From an uncultured Alphaproteobacteria bacterium (GTDB taxonomy: Bacteria > Pseudomonadota > Alphaproteobacteria > RF32 > CAG-239): a stretch of 54,841 nucleotides of DNA. The stretch lies in assembly GCA_934271715.1 (NCBI GenBank), contig CAKQRZ010000013.1, positions 1 to 54,841 on the forward strand. The letters run 5' to 3'. How positions within the stretch are numbered: position 1 is the first letter of the stretch; every line of letters starts with the position of its first letter. The notes under the pieces are model-generated. The model searched no databases and was not told the DNA's origin. It was given only the letters and a program-made list of their open reading frames with translations. Shown in pieces: positions 24,369 to 33,404 of the stretch. The position numbers were made by a program, and so were the translations under genes.

Positions 24369-26858
24369 TTATTTTTCGGCGGTAACCGGTTTAATATGCC
24401 ATATTCTGTCGGCATATTCCATAACTGCGCGGTCGCTTGAAAAATTACCGATGCGAGCTACATTGACAAGTGCTTTTTTAGCCCAGCTTTCTTTGTCATT
24501 ATAATCGCGTTCTGCCTGATGCAAGGCATTGTTGAACGCTTCAATATCTGCTAGAATAAAGTAATAATCGCTGCCAAGCAATGCATCAAAAATCGGGCGG
24601 AACAGCTGCGGATAGTCTTTTTCGCAGAACATACTTGAATTTACGGCATTCAAAATACGTTTTATATAATCTGATTTTTCATACAATTCACGAGGATTAT
24701 ATGTCATGCGTTTTCCACGAACCTGTTCATCCGTCAGGCCGAACAGATAAAAGTTATCTTCGCCGACAGCTTCGCGGATTTCAATGTTGGCGCCGTCGTA
24801 AGTTCCGATTGTTAAAGCTCCGTTCAAGGCAAATTTCATATTGCTGGTGCCGGAGGCTTCAAAGCCGGCGGTGGAAACCTGACAGCTGACATCGGCGGCC
24901 GGAATTAAATATTCGGCTACCGAAACCTTGTAGTCAGGGATAAAGACAACTTTCAAAAATTCATTAGAACGTTCGTCATTATTAACTATTTCGGCCACAT
25001 TGTTAATCAGCTTAATAATCAGCTTAGCAAATGTATATGACGGAGCAGCCTTGCCGGCAAAAATATAAGTTTTGGGTGTAATCGGGCGAACATTGTCGCG
25101 GGTAATCGCCAAATAGTCGCCGATAATCTGCAAAACCGTCATCAATTGACGTTTATATTCGTGAATGCGTTTGGCGTGTACAATGTACATACTGTCAGGG
25201 TTAACCATAATGCGAGTGGCACGGTAAACTTTCTGAGCCAGGCGTTTTTTATTTTCATTTTTGATTTTTAGAAATTCTTTTAAAAATGACTTATCGTTAA
25301 TATATTTTTCAATATTCTGTAATTCGGCCAAATTAGTAATCCATGAAGTGCCTATTTTATCTGAAATCAGGTTGGATAAATCATGATTTGCACGCAGCAT
25401 CCAGCGGCGCGGAGTTACACCGTTTGTTACATTTGTGAATTTTTCAGGCCACAATTCATAAAATTCCGGCACCAAAGAATGTTTTACCAATTCGGAGTGC
25501 AATTTGGCTACGCCGTTTACCGAAAATGAACCGACAATAGAAAGATTTGCCATGCGGATAACCTGATTGTCGCCTTCGCCGTCCACAATAGAAACTTTGC
25601 CCAGTTTGTAAGAATCGTCGCCGAAACGGCTACGGGCAAATTCCATAAAGCGGCGGTTGATTTCATAAATAATCTGCAAGTGGCGCGGCAAAAAGCGGCG
25701 GATGATGGAACTGCTCCATTTTTCCAAAGCTTCAGGCAAAAGGGTGTGGTTTGTGTAGGCAAAAATTTTGGTGACAATTTCCCACGAATCATCCCATTCT
25801 TGTCCATATACATCCATAAGCTGACGCATCATTTCTACAATTGCCAAAGCCGGATGAGTGTCGTTTAGCTGAATGCAGACATAATCAGGCATTTTTCTGA
25901 AATCATTGCTTTTTTCCATAAAGCGGCGGATAATGTCTTGAATTGCGCAGGAAACAAAGAAGTATTGCTGAGTTAAGCGCAGCTCTTTGCCTTGTTCAAT
26001 ATTATCGGACGGATACAGAACCTTAGAGATAGTTTCGGTGCGGATTTTATCGCGTACGGCTTCAATATAGCCGCCGTTGTTAAAGATGTTCAAGTCCAGC
26101 TCGTCATCGGTTTTGGCCGAGAATAAACGCAGGTAGTTTACGGATTTGCCGTTATAGCCGACAACTGGAAAATCATACGGAACGCCGTACAGAGTGTGGG
26201 TGTTTGCCCAAACGTAGCTGACTTTGCCGTCCGGCTTGTTATACATTTCCACATTGCCGCCGATTGGAATGGTAACGGTGCGGTCGGTGCGGGCAAACTG
26301 CCACGGCGAATCTTCGCCCAGCCAGTTATCGGCTTGTTCTACCTGATAGCCGTTTTCAAACTTTTGCTTAAATAAGCCGTATTCATAGTTTATGCCGTAG
26401 CCGAATCCGGGAATGCCCAGTGAGGCCATAGAATCCATATAGCAGGCGGCCAAACGTCCCAAACCGCCGTTGCCCAAAGCCGGGTCATATTCGGCATCAA
26501 AAATGTCATTTAATGAAAAGTCCGGAAAGCCTTCAATTTTTATGTCTTTTAAAATATCGTACAGGCCGAGGTTATACAAATTGTTTTCAAGCGAACGCCC
26601 GATTAAATATTCAATGGATAAATAGTAGATGCGTTTGGTGCCATGCTCGTTATAGCGGGCGATGGTTTCATACATTTTATCCATGGCAAATTCGCGCACA
26701 GCCAAGGCAATCACTTTAAAAGCTTCGTCTTTTGTCAGTTCGCAGTTGCGCTTGCCGATAAAATATTTGGCATAATGCTCAATAGAAAGTTTTAAGCGAG
26801 CGCGGTCAATTTCATCCATAACACTTTTATTTTCTGTCAGCACAGTTTTATCTCCCAT
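24369..26858 (-). CDS. glgP: Glycogen/starch/alpha-glucan phosphorylase
   Basis: 829 aa from the ATG at 26858 (a second ATG at 26870 is possible but sits directly on the AAAAAGGT ribosome site). It releases glucose-1-phosphate from glycogen or maltodextrin using PLP. The PLP-lysine motif EASGTSNMKFALNGALTIGT is intact, as are the N-terminal RIYYLSIEYLIGRSLENNL and NGGLGRLAACYMDS signatures. No other glycogen gene is in the window. Cytoplasmic. Confidence 0.95.
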   Translation of the reverse strand: MGDKTVLTENKSVMDEIDRARLKLSIEHYAKYFIGKRNCELTKDEAFKVIALAVREFAMDKMYETIARYNEHGTKRIYYLSIEYLIGRSLENNLYNLGLYDILKDIKIEGFPDFSLNDIFDAEYDPALGNGGLGRLAACYMDSMASLGIPGFGYGINYEYGLFKQKFENGYQVEQADNWLGEDSPWQFARTDRTVTIPIGGNVEMYNKPDGKVSYVWANTHTLYGVPYDFPVVGYNGKSVNYLRLFSAKTDDELDLNIFNNGGYIEAVRDKIRTETISKVLYPSDNIEQGKELRLTQQYFFVSCAIQDIIRRFMEKSNDFRKMPDYVCIQLNDTHPALAIVEMMRQLMDVYGQEWDDSWEIVTKIFAYTNHTLLPEALEKWSSSIIRRFLPRHLQIIYEINRRFMEFARSRFGDDSYKLGKVSIVDGEGDNQVIRMANLSIVGSFSVNGVAKLHSELVKHSLVPEFYELWPEKFTNVTNGVTPRRWMLRANHDLSNLISDKIGTSWITNLAELQNIEKYINDKSFLKEFLKIKNENKKRLAQKVYRATRIMVNPDSMYIVHAKRIHEYKRQLMTVLQIIGDYLAITRDNVRPITPKTYIFAGKAAPSYTFAKLIIKLINNVAEIVNNDERSNEFLKVVFIPDYKVSVAEYLIPAADVSCQVSTAGFEASGTSNMKFALNGALTIGTYDGANIEIREAVGEDNFYLFGLTDEQVRGKRMTYNPRELYEKSDYIKRILNAVNSSMFCEKDYPQLFRPIFDALLGSDYYFILADIEAFNNALHQAERDYNDKESWAKKALVNVARIGNFSSDRAVMEYADRIWHIKPVTAEK

Positions 26859-27024
26859 AATTTTTAACATACCTTTTTATACCGGACACTAGCCGAAATT
26901 GATTGAAATTTACTTAACAATATAACATTTTTATTTCTGAAAAGAAGATATTGTTTGATTTTTTAATTTTTTGGCTTTATAGCTAAAAAAAGTAAAAATA
27001 AGGAATTTATACAGAGTGATAGCA

Positions 27025-28380
27025 ATGAATAAAAAGTTACTTTTAGCAGTTTCGTTGAGCGCTTTAATCAGCGTCAATGCAAATGCAGACACAATTTATG
27101 ACGCCATGAGCGAAGCCTATAACAGCAATCCTACCTTGCATGGACAGCGTGCAGCCAGCGGCGCAACAAATGAAGACGCAGCCGCCGCACGTTCCGGTTT
27201 TCGCCCGACAATCGGCGTGAAAAGCAACTATTCGGATACGCATGTAAGACAAACCGGCAGCAGTACGGTTGACGGATATCAAAAAGGCTATAGCGGAAGT
27301 ATTACTCAGCCGGTGTTTAATGGTTTTTCCACATATAATGCCGTAAAAGCAGCCGACTCTGCCGCAAAAGCCGGTATTCAGGATTTGTATGCAGTTGAGC
27401 AGACAGTTTTGCTTAGCGCTTCCACGGCTTATTTAGATGTTATGCGCGATGAAGCAATTGTTCGTTTGCAAAAAAATAATGAGCGTCTGCTGAAAAAACA
27501 GCTTGACGAAACATTGGCTCGTTTTGATGTGGGCGAAGTTACACGCACAGACGTGGCTCAATCACGCGCCAGCTATGCGCAGGCTCAATCCGATGTGATT
27601 TCAGCCGAGGGTAATTTGGCGGTTTCTAAAGCTGTTTATTTGCAAATGGTCGGCAAAGAACCGAAAGATTTGCAGAATCCGACATCCATTACCAAAATGT
27701 TTCCGAATCGATTTGATGAGGCTATGAACTATGCCCGCAGCAACAACTATTCTTTGCTCGCAGCTAAAAAACAATTGGATTCAGCCTCTTATAGCGTTAG
27801 CAGCAATAAAGGCGCTTTGTTGCCTGAACTTACATTTACCGCGGCAAGCGGCAAGACCACTAAGTCAAATCATAATATGGAAAAAAATCCGAGTACAACC
27901 AGCACTCAATATTCTTTAGATATGAATGTTCCGTTGTATACAGGCGGTGCGACCCGTGCTAAAATCCGCAAGAGCAAATATAAAAAATGGCAGGCTCAAG
28001 AAGGTGTTTTGGAAGCTGAACGCGCCGTTGTTGCCGGTGTGACAAGTTATTGGCAGTCTATGCAGGCAAACAAGTCTAATATCACCTCTATTCAAGCTCA
28101 GGTAAAAGCTTCGGCTATTGCTTTGGAGGGAACGCAAAAAGAAGAAGCTTTGGGAAATCGTACGGTTTTAGATGTGTTAAATGCGTATCAAACCTTGCTG
28201 ACTTCTCAGGTAAATGAGGTTAAAGCTTTGCATGATTACTATGTTTCAGGTTTGCAGCTTATGCAGTCTATGGGTAAATTGACTGCTCAGAAATTGGCTC
28301 TGAAAGTAAATTACTATGATGCAGAAGCTCATTATAAAAATACCAAAGGAAAATGGCTGACTTTATCCATTGATAAATAA
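27025..28380 (+). CDS. tolC: TolC family outer membrane protein
   Basis: 451 aa from the ATG at 27025. The signal peptide (LLLAVSLSALISVNANA) is cut before DTIYDAMSEAYNSNP, the usual mature start of TolC/OEP proteins. Two outer-membrane-efflux repeats follow, with SITQPVFNGFSTYNAVKAA in the first half and LDMNVPLYTGGATRAKIRKS in the second, and VLDVLNAYQTLLTSQV near the end. It forms the outer-membrane exit duct for type I secretion or RND efflux; no inner-membrane partner is adjacent. In Alphaproteobacteria a TolC gene often lies near the DUF2497 gene and valS, as here. Confidence 0.92.
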   Translation: MNKKLLLAVSLSALISVNANADTIYDAMSEAYNSNPTLHGQRAASGATNEDAAAARSGFRPTIGVKSNYSDTHVRQTGSSTVDGYQKGYSGSITQPVFNGFSTYNAVKAADSAAKAGIQDLYAVEQTVLLSASTAYLDVMRDEAIVRLQKNNERLLKKQLDETLARFDVGEVTRTDVAQSRASYAQAQSDVISAEGNLAVSKAVYLQMVGKEPKDLQNPTSITKMFPNRFDEAMNYARSNNYSLLAAKKQLDSASYSVSSNKGALLPELTFTAASGKTTKSNHNMEKNPSTTSTQYSLDMNVPLYTGGATRAKIRKSKYKKWQAQEGVLEAERAVVAGVTSYWQSMQANKSNITSIQAQVKASAIALEGTQKEEALGNRTVLDVLNAYQTLLTSQVNEVKALHDYYVSGLQLMQSMGKLTAQKLALKVNYYDAEAHYKNTKGKWLTLSIDK

Positions 28381-28455
28381 AGCAAAGCTATTGCCAAATA
28401 AAATAAATTTTGCTAATATGCCTCAGGTTTTAATTTTAACTTGAGGCATAATTTT

Positions 28456-28815
28456 ATGGCTAAGGCGGAAGATGCATCTATTGATTCTATATTAAAGTCA
28501 ATTCGCGAGGCGATTATTGACAAGGAACAGCGCAAATATTTTGAACAATTTTTGCCTGAAAAATCAAAAAATGAGCCGGTTTTGCAGCAGCCTGAAGAAG
28601 AACAGGATGAAATTTTTGAACTGTCTAAAAATATGATTGTGAAACGCGAAGATATTCCTTATCAGCTTGGGGTTTGGAGCTTTGACGACGTCGCTAAAAA
28701 AATTATGAAAAAATACCAGACTTATTTTGCTAAGCGCGCTGTTAAAAATGATGTCGCCGAATCTAATGACAATCAGGACGGCCGAGTGCGGGTAAAGGAA
28801 AATTATTTAGCCTGA
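28456..28815 (+). CDS. PopZ-like (DUF2497) protein, apparently reduced
   Basis: 119 aa from the ATG at 28456. The start MAKAEDASIDSILKSIREAI matches the N-terminal helix of the alphaproteobacterial pole-organising protein PopZ (typically EPSMEEILASIRRII). A short acidic linker with PEEEQDE follows. The C-terminal portion (VWSFDDVAKKIMKKYQTYF) does not show the usual three-helix oligomerisation region, so the protein is either reduced or very diverged. Position between tolC and valS supports orthology. No clear ribosome site is seen. Confidence 0.6.
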   Translation: MAKAEDASIDSILKSIREAIIDKEQRKYFEQFLPEKSKNEPVLQQPEEEQDEIFELSKNMIVKREDIPYQLGVWSFDDVAKKIMKKYQTYFAKRAVKNDVAESNDNQDGRVRVKENYLA

Positions 28816-28889
28816 ACGGCCGATTTTCCTCTCTCTTTTTTTGAAAATAATACTGCTTAATATAACGTAAAAATACGGAATGATGAACG

Positions 28890-31529
28890 ATGTTAGAAAA
28901 AAACTATAATCCAAAAGATTTTGAAGAAAAAATTTATGAAAAATGGGAAAATGACGGCGATTTTAAGCCGGATATGAGAAGTAAAAACGAGGCGTTTTCA
29001 ATTGTGATTCCGCCGCCGAATGTGACCGGTGTTCTGCACATGGGACATGCGCTGGACGATACTTTGCAGGATATTTTGATTCGCTACAACCGTATGCTGG
29101 GCAAAAAGGTTTTATGGCAGCCGGGAACAGACCATGCCGGTATTGCTACGCAAATGGTGGTTGAGCGCAATTTAGCCAAAGAGGGTATTACCCGCCATGA
29201 TTTAGGGCGCGAAAAGTTTATTGAAAAAGTCTGGGAATGGCGTAAACAATCCGGCGGAACAATTTGCCGCCAGCTGCGTCGTTTGGGTGCTTCTTGCGAT
29301 TGGAGCCGCGAGCGTTTTACGATGGATGAAGGTCTTTCTCGCGCCGTGCGCAAAATTTTTGTTTCGCTGTATAAAGACGGTTTGATTTTTAAGGCAAAAA
29401 AATTGGTTAACTGGGACCCGAAACTCGGTACCGCTGTTTCCGATTTGGAAGTTGTGCAGAAAGAAACCGTCGGCAAAATGTATTACTATAAATATCCGAT
29501 TGAAGGACAAGCCGGTGAATATATCCATATTGCTACCACACGTCCGGAAACTATGTTCGGCGATACGGCGGTGGCTGTTTCCAAAGATAATCCGAAATTG
29601 GCGCATTTAATCGGCAAAAACTGCATTATTCCAATTATTAACCGTGTGATTCCGATTATCGGCGATGAACACGCCGACCCTGAAAAAGGAACCGGTGCGG
29701 TTAAGATTACTCCGGCGCACGATTTCAACGACTTTGAAGTCGGCAAGCGTCATAATCTGCCGATGATTAACGTTTTGAATCCGGATGCTACTTTGAATGA
29801 AAATACTCCGTATGCCGGTTTAACTACGATGGAAGCCCGTGCTAAGACTATTGAAAAATTAACTGAGCTGGGATTGATGGATAAAATAGAAGACCACCCG
29901 ATGGTTATTCCGTACGGCGACCGCAGCGGCGTGGTTATTGAACCTTTGATGACCGACCAATGGTTTGTTGACGCTCCGAAATTGGCTGTTGCCGCGATTA
30001 AAGCTGTTGAAGACGGCGATATGCAGTTTGTGCCGAAGAGCTACGAGAAGACCTATTTTGAATGGATGCGCAATATTCAGCCGTGGTGTATTTCCCGTCA
30101 GCTGTGGTGGGGACATCAGATGCCGATTTGGTATGGTCCGGACGGCGAAATTTTCTGCGAAGAAAATGAAGAAGAGGCTAAAGCCGCTGCCGCCAAACAC
30201 TATGGCAAAGAAGTTGAATTGACCCGTGAAACCGATGTGTTGGACACTTGGTTTTCTTCAGGCTTATGGGCGTTTTCAACAATGGGTTGGCCGGATGAGA
30301 CCGAATTTTTGAAAACATTTTATCCGACTTCGGTTTTGGTTACCGGTTTTGACATCATTTTCTTCTGGGTTGCCCGTATGATGATGATGAGTATGTATAT
30401 GATGAAACGCGTGCCGTTTAAAAAATGCTATATTCACGGTTTGGTTCGTGACGAGCAAGGCCGTAAGATGAGCAAGTCCAAAGGCAATACGGTTGACCCG
30501 ATGGAAACAATAGAAAAATACGGCGCCGACGCTTTGCGTTTCTTTATGGCGGCAATGGAAACTCAGGGACGCGATATCAATTTGTCGGATTCCCGTATTC
30601 AAGGTTATCGCAACTTTGCCACAAAATTGTGGAATGCCGCTCGTTTTTGTGAAATGAACGAATGCTATTCGGTTAAAGACTTTGATGTGACATCAGCTAA
30701 ACTGGAAATCAGCAAATGGATTATGGCAAAAGCCAAAGAAGCCTCTGCCGAAGTGACAGAAAATCTTAACAGCTTCCGTTTTTCTGATGCGGCAAATGCA
30801 GTTTACCAATTTATTTGGGGGACATTCTGCGATTGGTACATTGAATTGATTAAACCGATTTTCTATGGCGAAAATGCCGATGAAATTAAGGAAATCCGCG
30901 TGGTTACAGCTTGGACTTTGGATAGAATTTTGGTGATGCTGCATCCGTTTATGCCGTTTATTACAGAAGAGCTGTGGGATAATCTGACAGCCCGTTCCGG
31001 CAAATTGATTCACGCGGCATGGCCGGTAGATGAAGCAGTTAACGCAGCCGATAAAAATGAGATAGACCGAGCTATTGATATTATTTCAGCTATTCGTTCC
31101 TTACGCGCAAGTATGAGTCTGCCGGCAGGGGCTAAACTCCATGCGTATGTGAAAGACGCTGCTGCCGAAACTTTGGCAGCGGTGGAACGTCAAAATGCTT
31201 TGATTTGCAAGCTGGCTCGTTTGGAAGAATTAGACGCTTTGGGTAATCGTGATGTCACAAAAGATATGGTACAGACTGTTAGCCACGAAGCTGCGATTTT
31301 GATTCCGTTGAAAGGCGTGGTTGATTTTGAGGCAGAGCGCGCACGTTTACAAAAAGAATTAGAAACATTAAATAAAAACTTGGAAGGCTACAGCCGCAAG
31401 TTGAGCAATGAAAGCTTTGTGGCAAAAGCTCCGGCGGCAGTTGTTGCCGAAGAAAAACGCCGTCAGGCCGAGGCTCAGGAAAACAAAGCTAAAGTAGAAG
31501 AAGCTTTGGCTCGTATTGCAAATTTTTAA
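28890..31529 (+). CDS. valS: Valine--tRNA ligase
   Basis: 879 aa class I synthetase. HIGH-type motif HMGH at residues 50-53 (PPPNVTGVLHMGHALDDT), KMSKSKGN motif about residue 530, a CP1 editing domain with TTRPETMFGDTAVAV, and a C-terminal coiled coil (AERARLQKELETLNKNLEG) as usual for ValRS. Charges tRNA-Val in the cytoplasm. Confidence 0.97.
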   Translation: MLEKNYNPKDFEEKIYEKWENDGDFKPDMRSKNEAFSIVIPPPNVTGVLHMGHALDDTLQDILIRYNRMLGKKVLWQPGTDHAGIATQMVVERNLAKEGITRHDLGREKFIEKVWEWRKQSGGTICRQLRRLGASCDWSRERFTMDEGLSRAVRKIFVSLYKDGLIFKAKKLVNWDPKLGTAVSDLEVVQKETVGKMYYYKYPIEGQAGEYIHIATTRPETMFGDTAVAVSKDNPKLAHLIGKNCIIPIINRVIPIIGDEHADPEKGTGAVKITPAHDFNDFEVGKRHNLPMINVLNPDATLNENTPYAGLTTMEARAKTIEKLTELGLMDKIEDHPMVIPYGDRSGVVIEPLMTDQWFVDAPKLAVAAIKAVEDGDMQFVPKSYEKTYFEWMRNIQPWCISRQLWWGHQMPIWYGPDGEIFCEENEEEAKAAAAKHYGKEVELTRETDVLDTWFSSGLWAFSTMGWPDETEFLKTFYPTSVLVTGFDIIFFWVARMMMMSMYMMKRVPFKKCYIHGLVRDEQGRKMSKSKGNTVDPMETIEKYGADALRFFMAAMETQGRDINLSDSRIQGYRNFATKLWNAARFCEMNECYSVKDFDVTSAKLEISKWIMAKAKEASAEVTENLNSFRFSDAANAVYQFIWGTFCDWYIELIKPIFYGENADEIKEIRVVTAWTLDRILVMLHPFMPFITEELWDNLTARSGKLIHAAWPVDEAVNAADKNEIDRAIDIISAIRSLRASMSLPAGAKLHAYVKDAAAETLAAVERQNALICKLARLEELDALGNRDVTKDMVQTVSHEAAILIPLKGVVDFEAERARLQKELETLNKNLEGYSRKLSNESFVAKAPAAVVAEEKRRQAEAQENKAKVEEALARIANF

Positions 31530-31539
31530 GGAGATAAAA

Positions 31540-32178
31540 ATGAAAAAAATAATTTTAAGTTTGGTCGCCGTATGTTTTATGTCGGCATGTGCTACAGACC
31601 CTTACACCGGCGAAAGCAAAGTTGCTAAAACCGCGTGGGGTACAGGTATCGGAGCTGCTGCCGGAGCTGGTATCGGCGCTTTAATCGGCGGTGAAAAAGG
31701 TGCTTTGATTGGTGCCGGTATCGGCGGAGCTACAGGTGCTGCCGCCGGCGGATATATGGATATTCAAGCCAGCAAGCTGCGTCAAAAATTAACAGGCACA
31801 GGTGTACAAGTTGCGCGTGACGGTGATAATATTCGTTTGATTATGCCAAACAGCATTACTTTCAACACAAACGAATCTGTTATTAAAACATCTGCCAACA
31901 ATGTGCTTGATTCTGTTGCGTTGGTGGCTAAAGAATATGACAAAACCAGATTGCAGATTGTTGGTTACACCGACAGCACAGGCAACGATAAAATAAATCA
32001 GCCTCTGTCAGAACGCCGTGCCGCAGCCGTTGCCAATTATCTGGCTTTGCGCGGAGTACAAGGAAGCCGCATCAGCTCATATGGCGCAGGGGCAGCTAAT
32101 CCGATTGCCTCAAATGCTACAACTGAAGGCAAAGCGCAAAACCGCCGTGTAGAAATTACTTTGATTAACGCGCAATAA
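31540..32178 (+). CDS. OmpA-family lipoprotein with glycine zipper
   Basis: 212 aa from the ATG at 31540 (AAGGAG 7 bases upstream). A lipoprotein signal peptide with the lipobox SACA (CFMSACATD), a glycine-zipper segment (GIGAAAGAGIGALIGG), then an OmpA C-like peptidoglycan-binding domain with YTDSTGNDKINQPLSERRA and NRRVEITL. Resembles the YiaD/OmpA lipoproteins that tether the outer membrane to the wall. It lies 10 bases after valS. Confidence 0.9.
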   Translation: MKKIILSLVAVCFMSACATDPYTGESKVAKTAWGTGIGAAAGAGIGALIGGEKGALIGAGIGGATGAAAGGYMDIQASKLRQKLTGTGVQVARDGDNIRLIMPNSITFNTNESVIKTSANNVLDSVALVAKEYDKTRLQIVGYTDSTGNDKINQPLSERRAAAVANYLALRGVQGSRISSYGAGAANPIASNATTEGKAQNRRVEITLINAQ

Positions 32179-32198
32179 TTTTGGTGTTTTGCTGCATT

Positions 32199-32231
32199 AA
32201 ACCGCTGTATTTAAAAAATACGGCGGTTTTT
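32199..32231 (+). terminator. Terminator after the OmpA lipoprotein gene
   Basis: AAACCGC.GTATT/AATAC.GGCGGTTTTT stem with T-run, 20 bases past the stop. Confidence 0.87.
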
Positions 32232-32242
32232 GCTATTTAGTC

Positions 32243-32270
32243 TTTACTTTTTCGGCTTATTCAGTATAAA
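32243..32270 (+). promoter_or_regulatory. Promoter of pilin leader C
   Basis: TTTACT (32243-32248), 16 bases, TATAAA (32265-32270); the leader's GGACAGG begins 10 bases later. Same -35 box as the promoters before leaders A and B. Confidence 0.68.
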
Positions 32271-32279
32271 ATTATAAAC

Positions 32280-32507
32280 GGACAGGCAATAGTCTGTCTA
32301 GGGCGTAGCAACCCTTTTACGAGTAGTCGCAGAGCATAAGCGACTTAAAATCTTATGTGCCGATTTCTGTCTGATAGGCGGATGTCGGCTGAATATGGCT
32401 ATGAGCTGAATAAGCCGAGCCGTTTACTCGTATACGGTTTGCTAACATCCGCCCGCCATTTTGGTGGGTTTTGTTTTTTATGTAACAAAATTAACGGAGT
32501 TAGAAAT
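32280..32507 (+). ncRNA. Conserved structured leader RNA of a pilin gene, copy C
   Basis: Starts GGACAGGCAATAGTCTGTCT, matching leaders A and B, with GACAG/CTGTC (the T of GATAG becomes C, turning a G-U pair into G-C). AGGG/CCCT second hairpin. The closing helix TACGAGTA pairs with TACTCGTA, different in sequence from A and B but in the same place. Inside: GTCGC/GCGAC, a GCCGA...TCGGC hairpin and GGCT/AGCC. GGCGGATGT (32377-32385) is complementary to ACATCCGCC (32445-32453), whose end overlaps the terminator stem. The same switch logic is thus rebuilt with different bases. Confidence 0.75.
32452..32480 (+). terminator. Attenuator-type terminator in pilin leader C
   Basis: CCCGCCA-TTT-TGGTGGG followed by TTTTGTTTTTT, 27 bases before the pilin ATG. 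Confidence 0.83.
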
Positions 32508-33359
32508 ATGTATAAGATTTTGAAAAGTAATAATGGTAAATTTGCAGTAGGAAACAAACATTTGTCTTTGGCACCCGTCATTCTAGGTCTTGTACCTAGA
32601 ATCCTGTTGCAACGAGTCTCTAACCTAGTCAATAAATTAGCCTTATTATTACATAAGTGCTGGTTGATAGAAGATTCTCGGAATAAATCCGAGAATGACT
32701 GGTGCCGGGAACGCAGGTTTAGTGCTTGTTCCCAATCTGGGCGGAGTATGATAGAAATGCTTGGCGTGCTGGCGATTATCGCTGTATTGTCTGTCGGAGG
32801 CATAGCAGGATATAGCAAGGCTATGCTGATGTGGCGGTCAAATATACAACGTCAGATGCTGACAGAAGTTATTACAGCCGCTATAAAAATGAAGTCTCAA
32901 TTAGACGCTAAAACAAAAAAATGGGAAGACATCACACTGACTCTGGAGGCAATGGGAGACATTCCGGAAGGTGTTACTTATAAGGATGGTTATCTTTATG
33001 ATAAAAGCGGAATCCGTTTTCGTATGTATTACGGTTTTCAGCCCTGGACTAACTCCGATGGAACTAAAGACGGAGAAACCCGATGTTCTGTATGGTTTGA
33101 ATATAACCAAAACGGTGCTAAATTCGTACCGGAAGTGCAGGAATTTTGCCGTAATTTAGCTCTTGCCTGCCAGCAAGACGCCAATGATGTGATTTCAATT
33201 AACTATTGGTTCAGAACATCTTCACATAGTAAAGGAACTAAACTTTATACCGGCAAAACTTTGCAAACAACTACCATTAGTGAGATAACCGCCAAGTGTA
33301 ACCAGACCTTTGAAGAAAATGGTAACGTAGTTTTTGAACTTATTTTGAATCCTTACTAA
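32508..33359 (+). CDS. Type IV prepilin-like protein with in-frame palindromic element in its leader
   Basis: 283 aa from the ATG at 32508 (ACGGAG 8 bases upstream). The first 21 codons (MYKILKSNNGKFAVGNKHLS) are followed by the 45-codon palindromic element, then QSG/RSMIEMLGVLAI at about residue 78. Mature domain: hydrophobic helix, then a diverged globular part (TLEAMGDIPEGVTYKDGYLY; YYGFQPWTNSDG). It lacks most C-terminal cysteines of its paralogues. A leader of ~78 residues is far beyond a normal prepilin leader, so either it is processed all the same or this gene is undergoing decay. No (CT)n tract here; leader RNA C precedes it. Confidence 0.78.
   Translation: MYKILKSNNGKFAVGNKHLSLAPVILGLVPRILLQRVSNLVNKLALLLHKCWLIEDSRNKSENDWCRERRFSACSQSGRSMIEMLGVLAIIAVLSVGGIAGYSKAMLMWRSNIQRQMLTEVITAAIKMKSQLDAKTKKWEDITLTLEAMGDIPEGVTYKDGYLYDKSGIRFRMYYGFQPWTNSDGTKDGETRCSVWFEYNQNGAKFVPEVQEFCRNLALACQQDANDVISINYWFRTSSHSKGTKLYTGKTLQTTTISEITAKCNQTFEENGNVVFELILNPY
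32571..32705 (+). repeat. 135-bp palindromic element inserted in frame, copy 2
   Basis: GCACCCGTCATTC...GAATGACTGGTGC outer arms, inner hairpins ATTCTAGGT-CTTGT-ACCTAGAAT and ATTCTCGGA-ATAAA-TCCGAGAAT, both perfect. 135 bases, same reading frame and same place relative to the prepilin site as the copy at 14009-14143. Confidence 0.87.
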
Positions 33360-33376
33360 CATTATTGCTGCAATAA

Positions 33377-33399
33377 AAAAGCCTCCGTTGTGGAGGCTT
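33377..33399 (-). terminator. Terminator at the end of the minus-strand secretin operon
   Basis: AAGCCTCC...GGAGGCTT stem; a TTTTTT run follows on the minus strand and a weaker T-rich stretch on the plus strand, so it probably also ends the pilin transcript. Confidence 0.88.
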
Positions 33400-33404
33400 G
33401 AATT

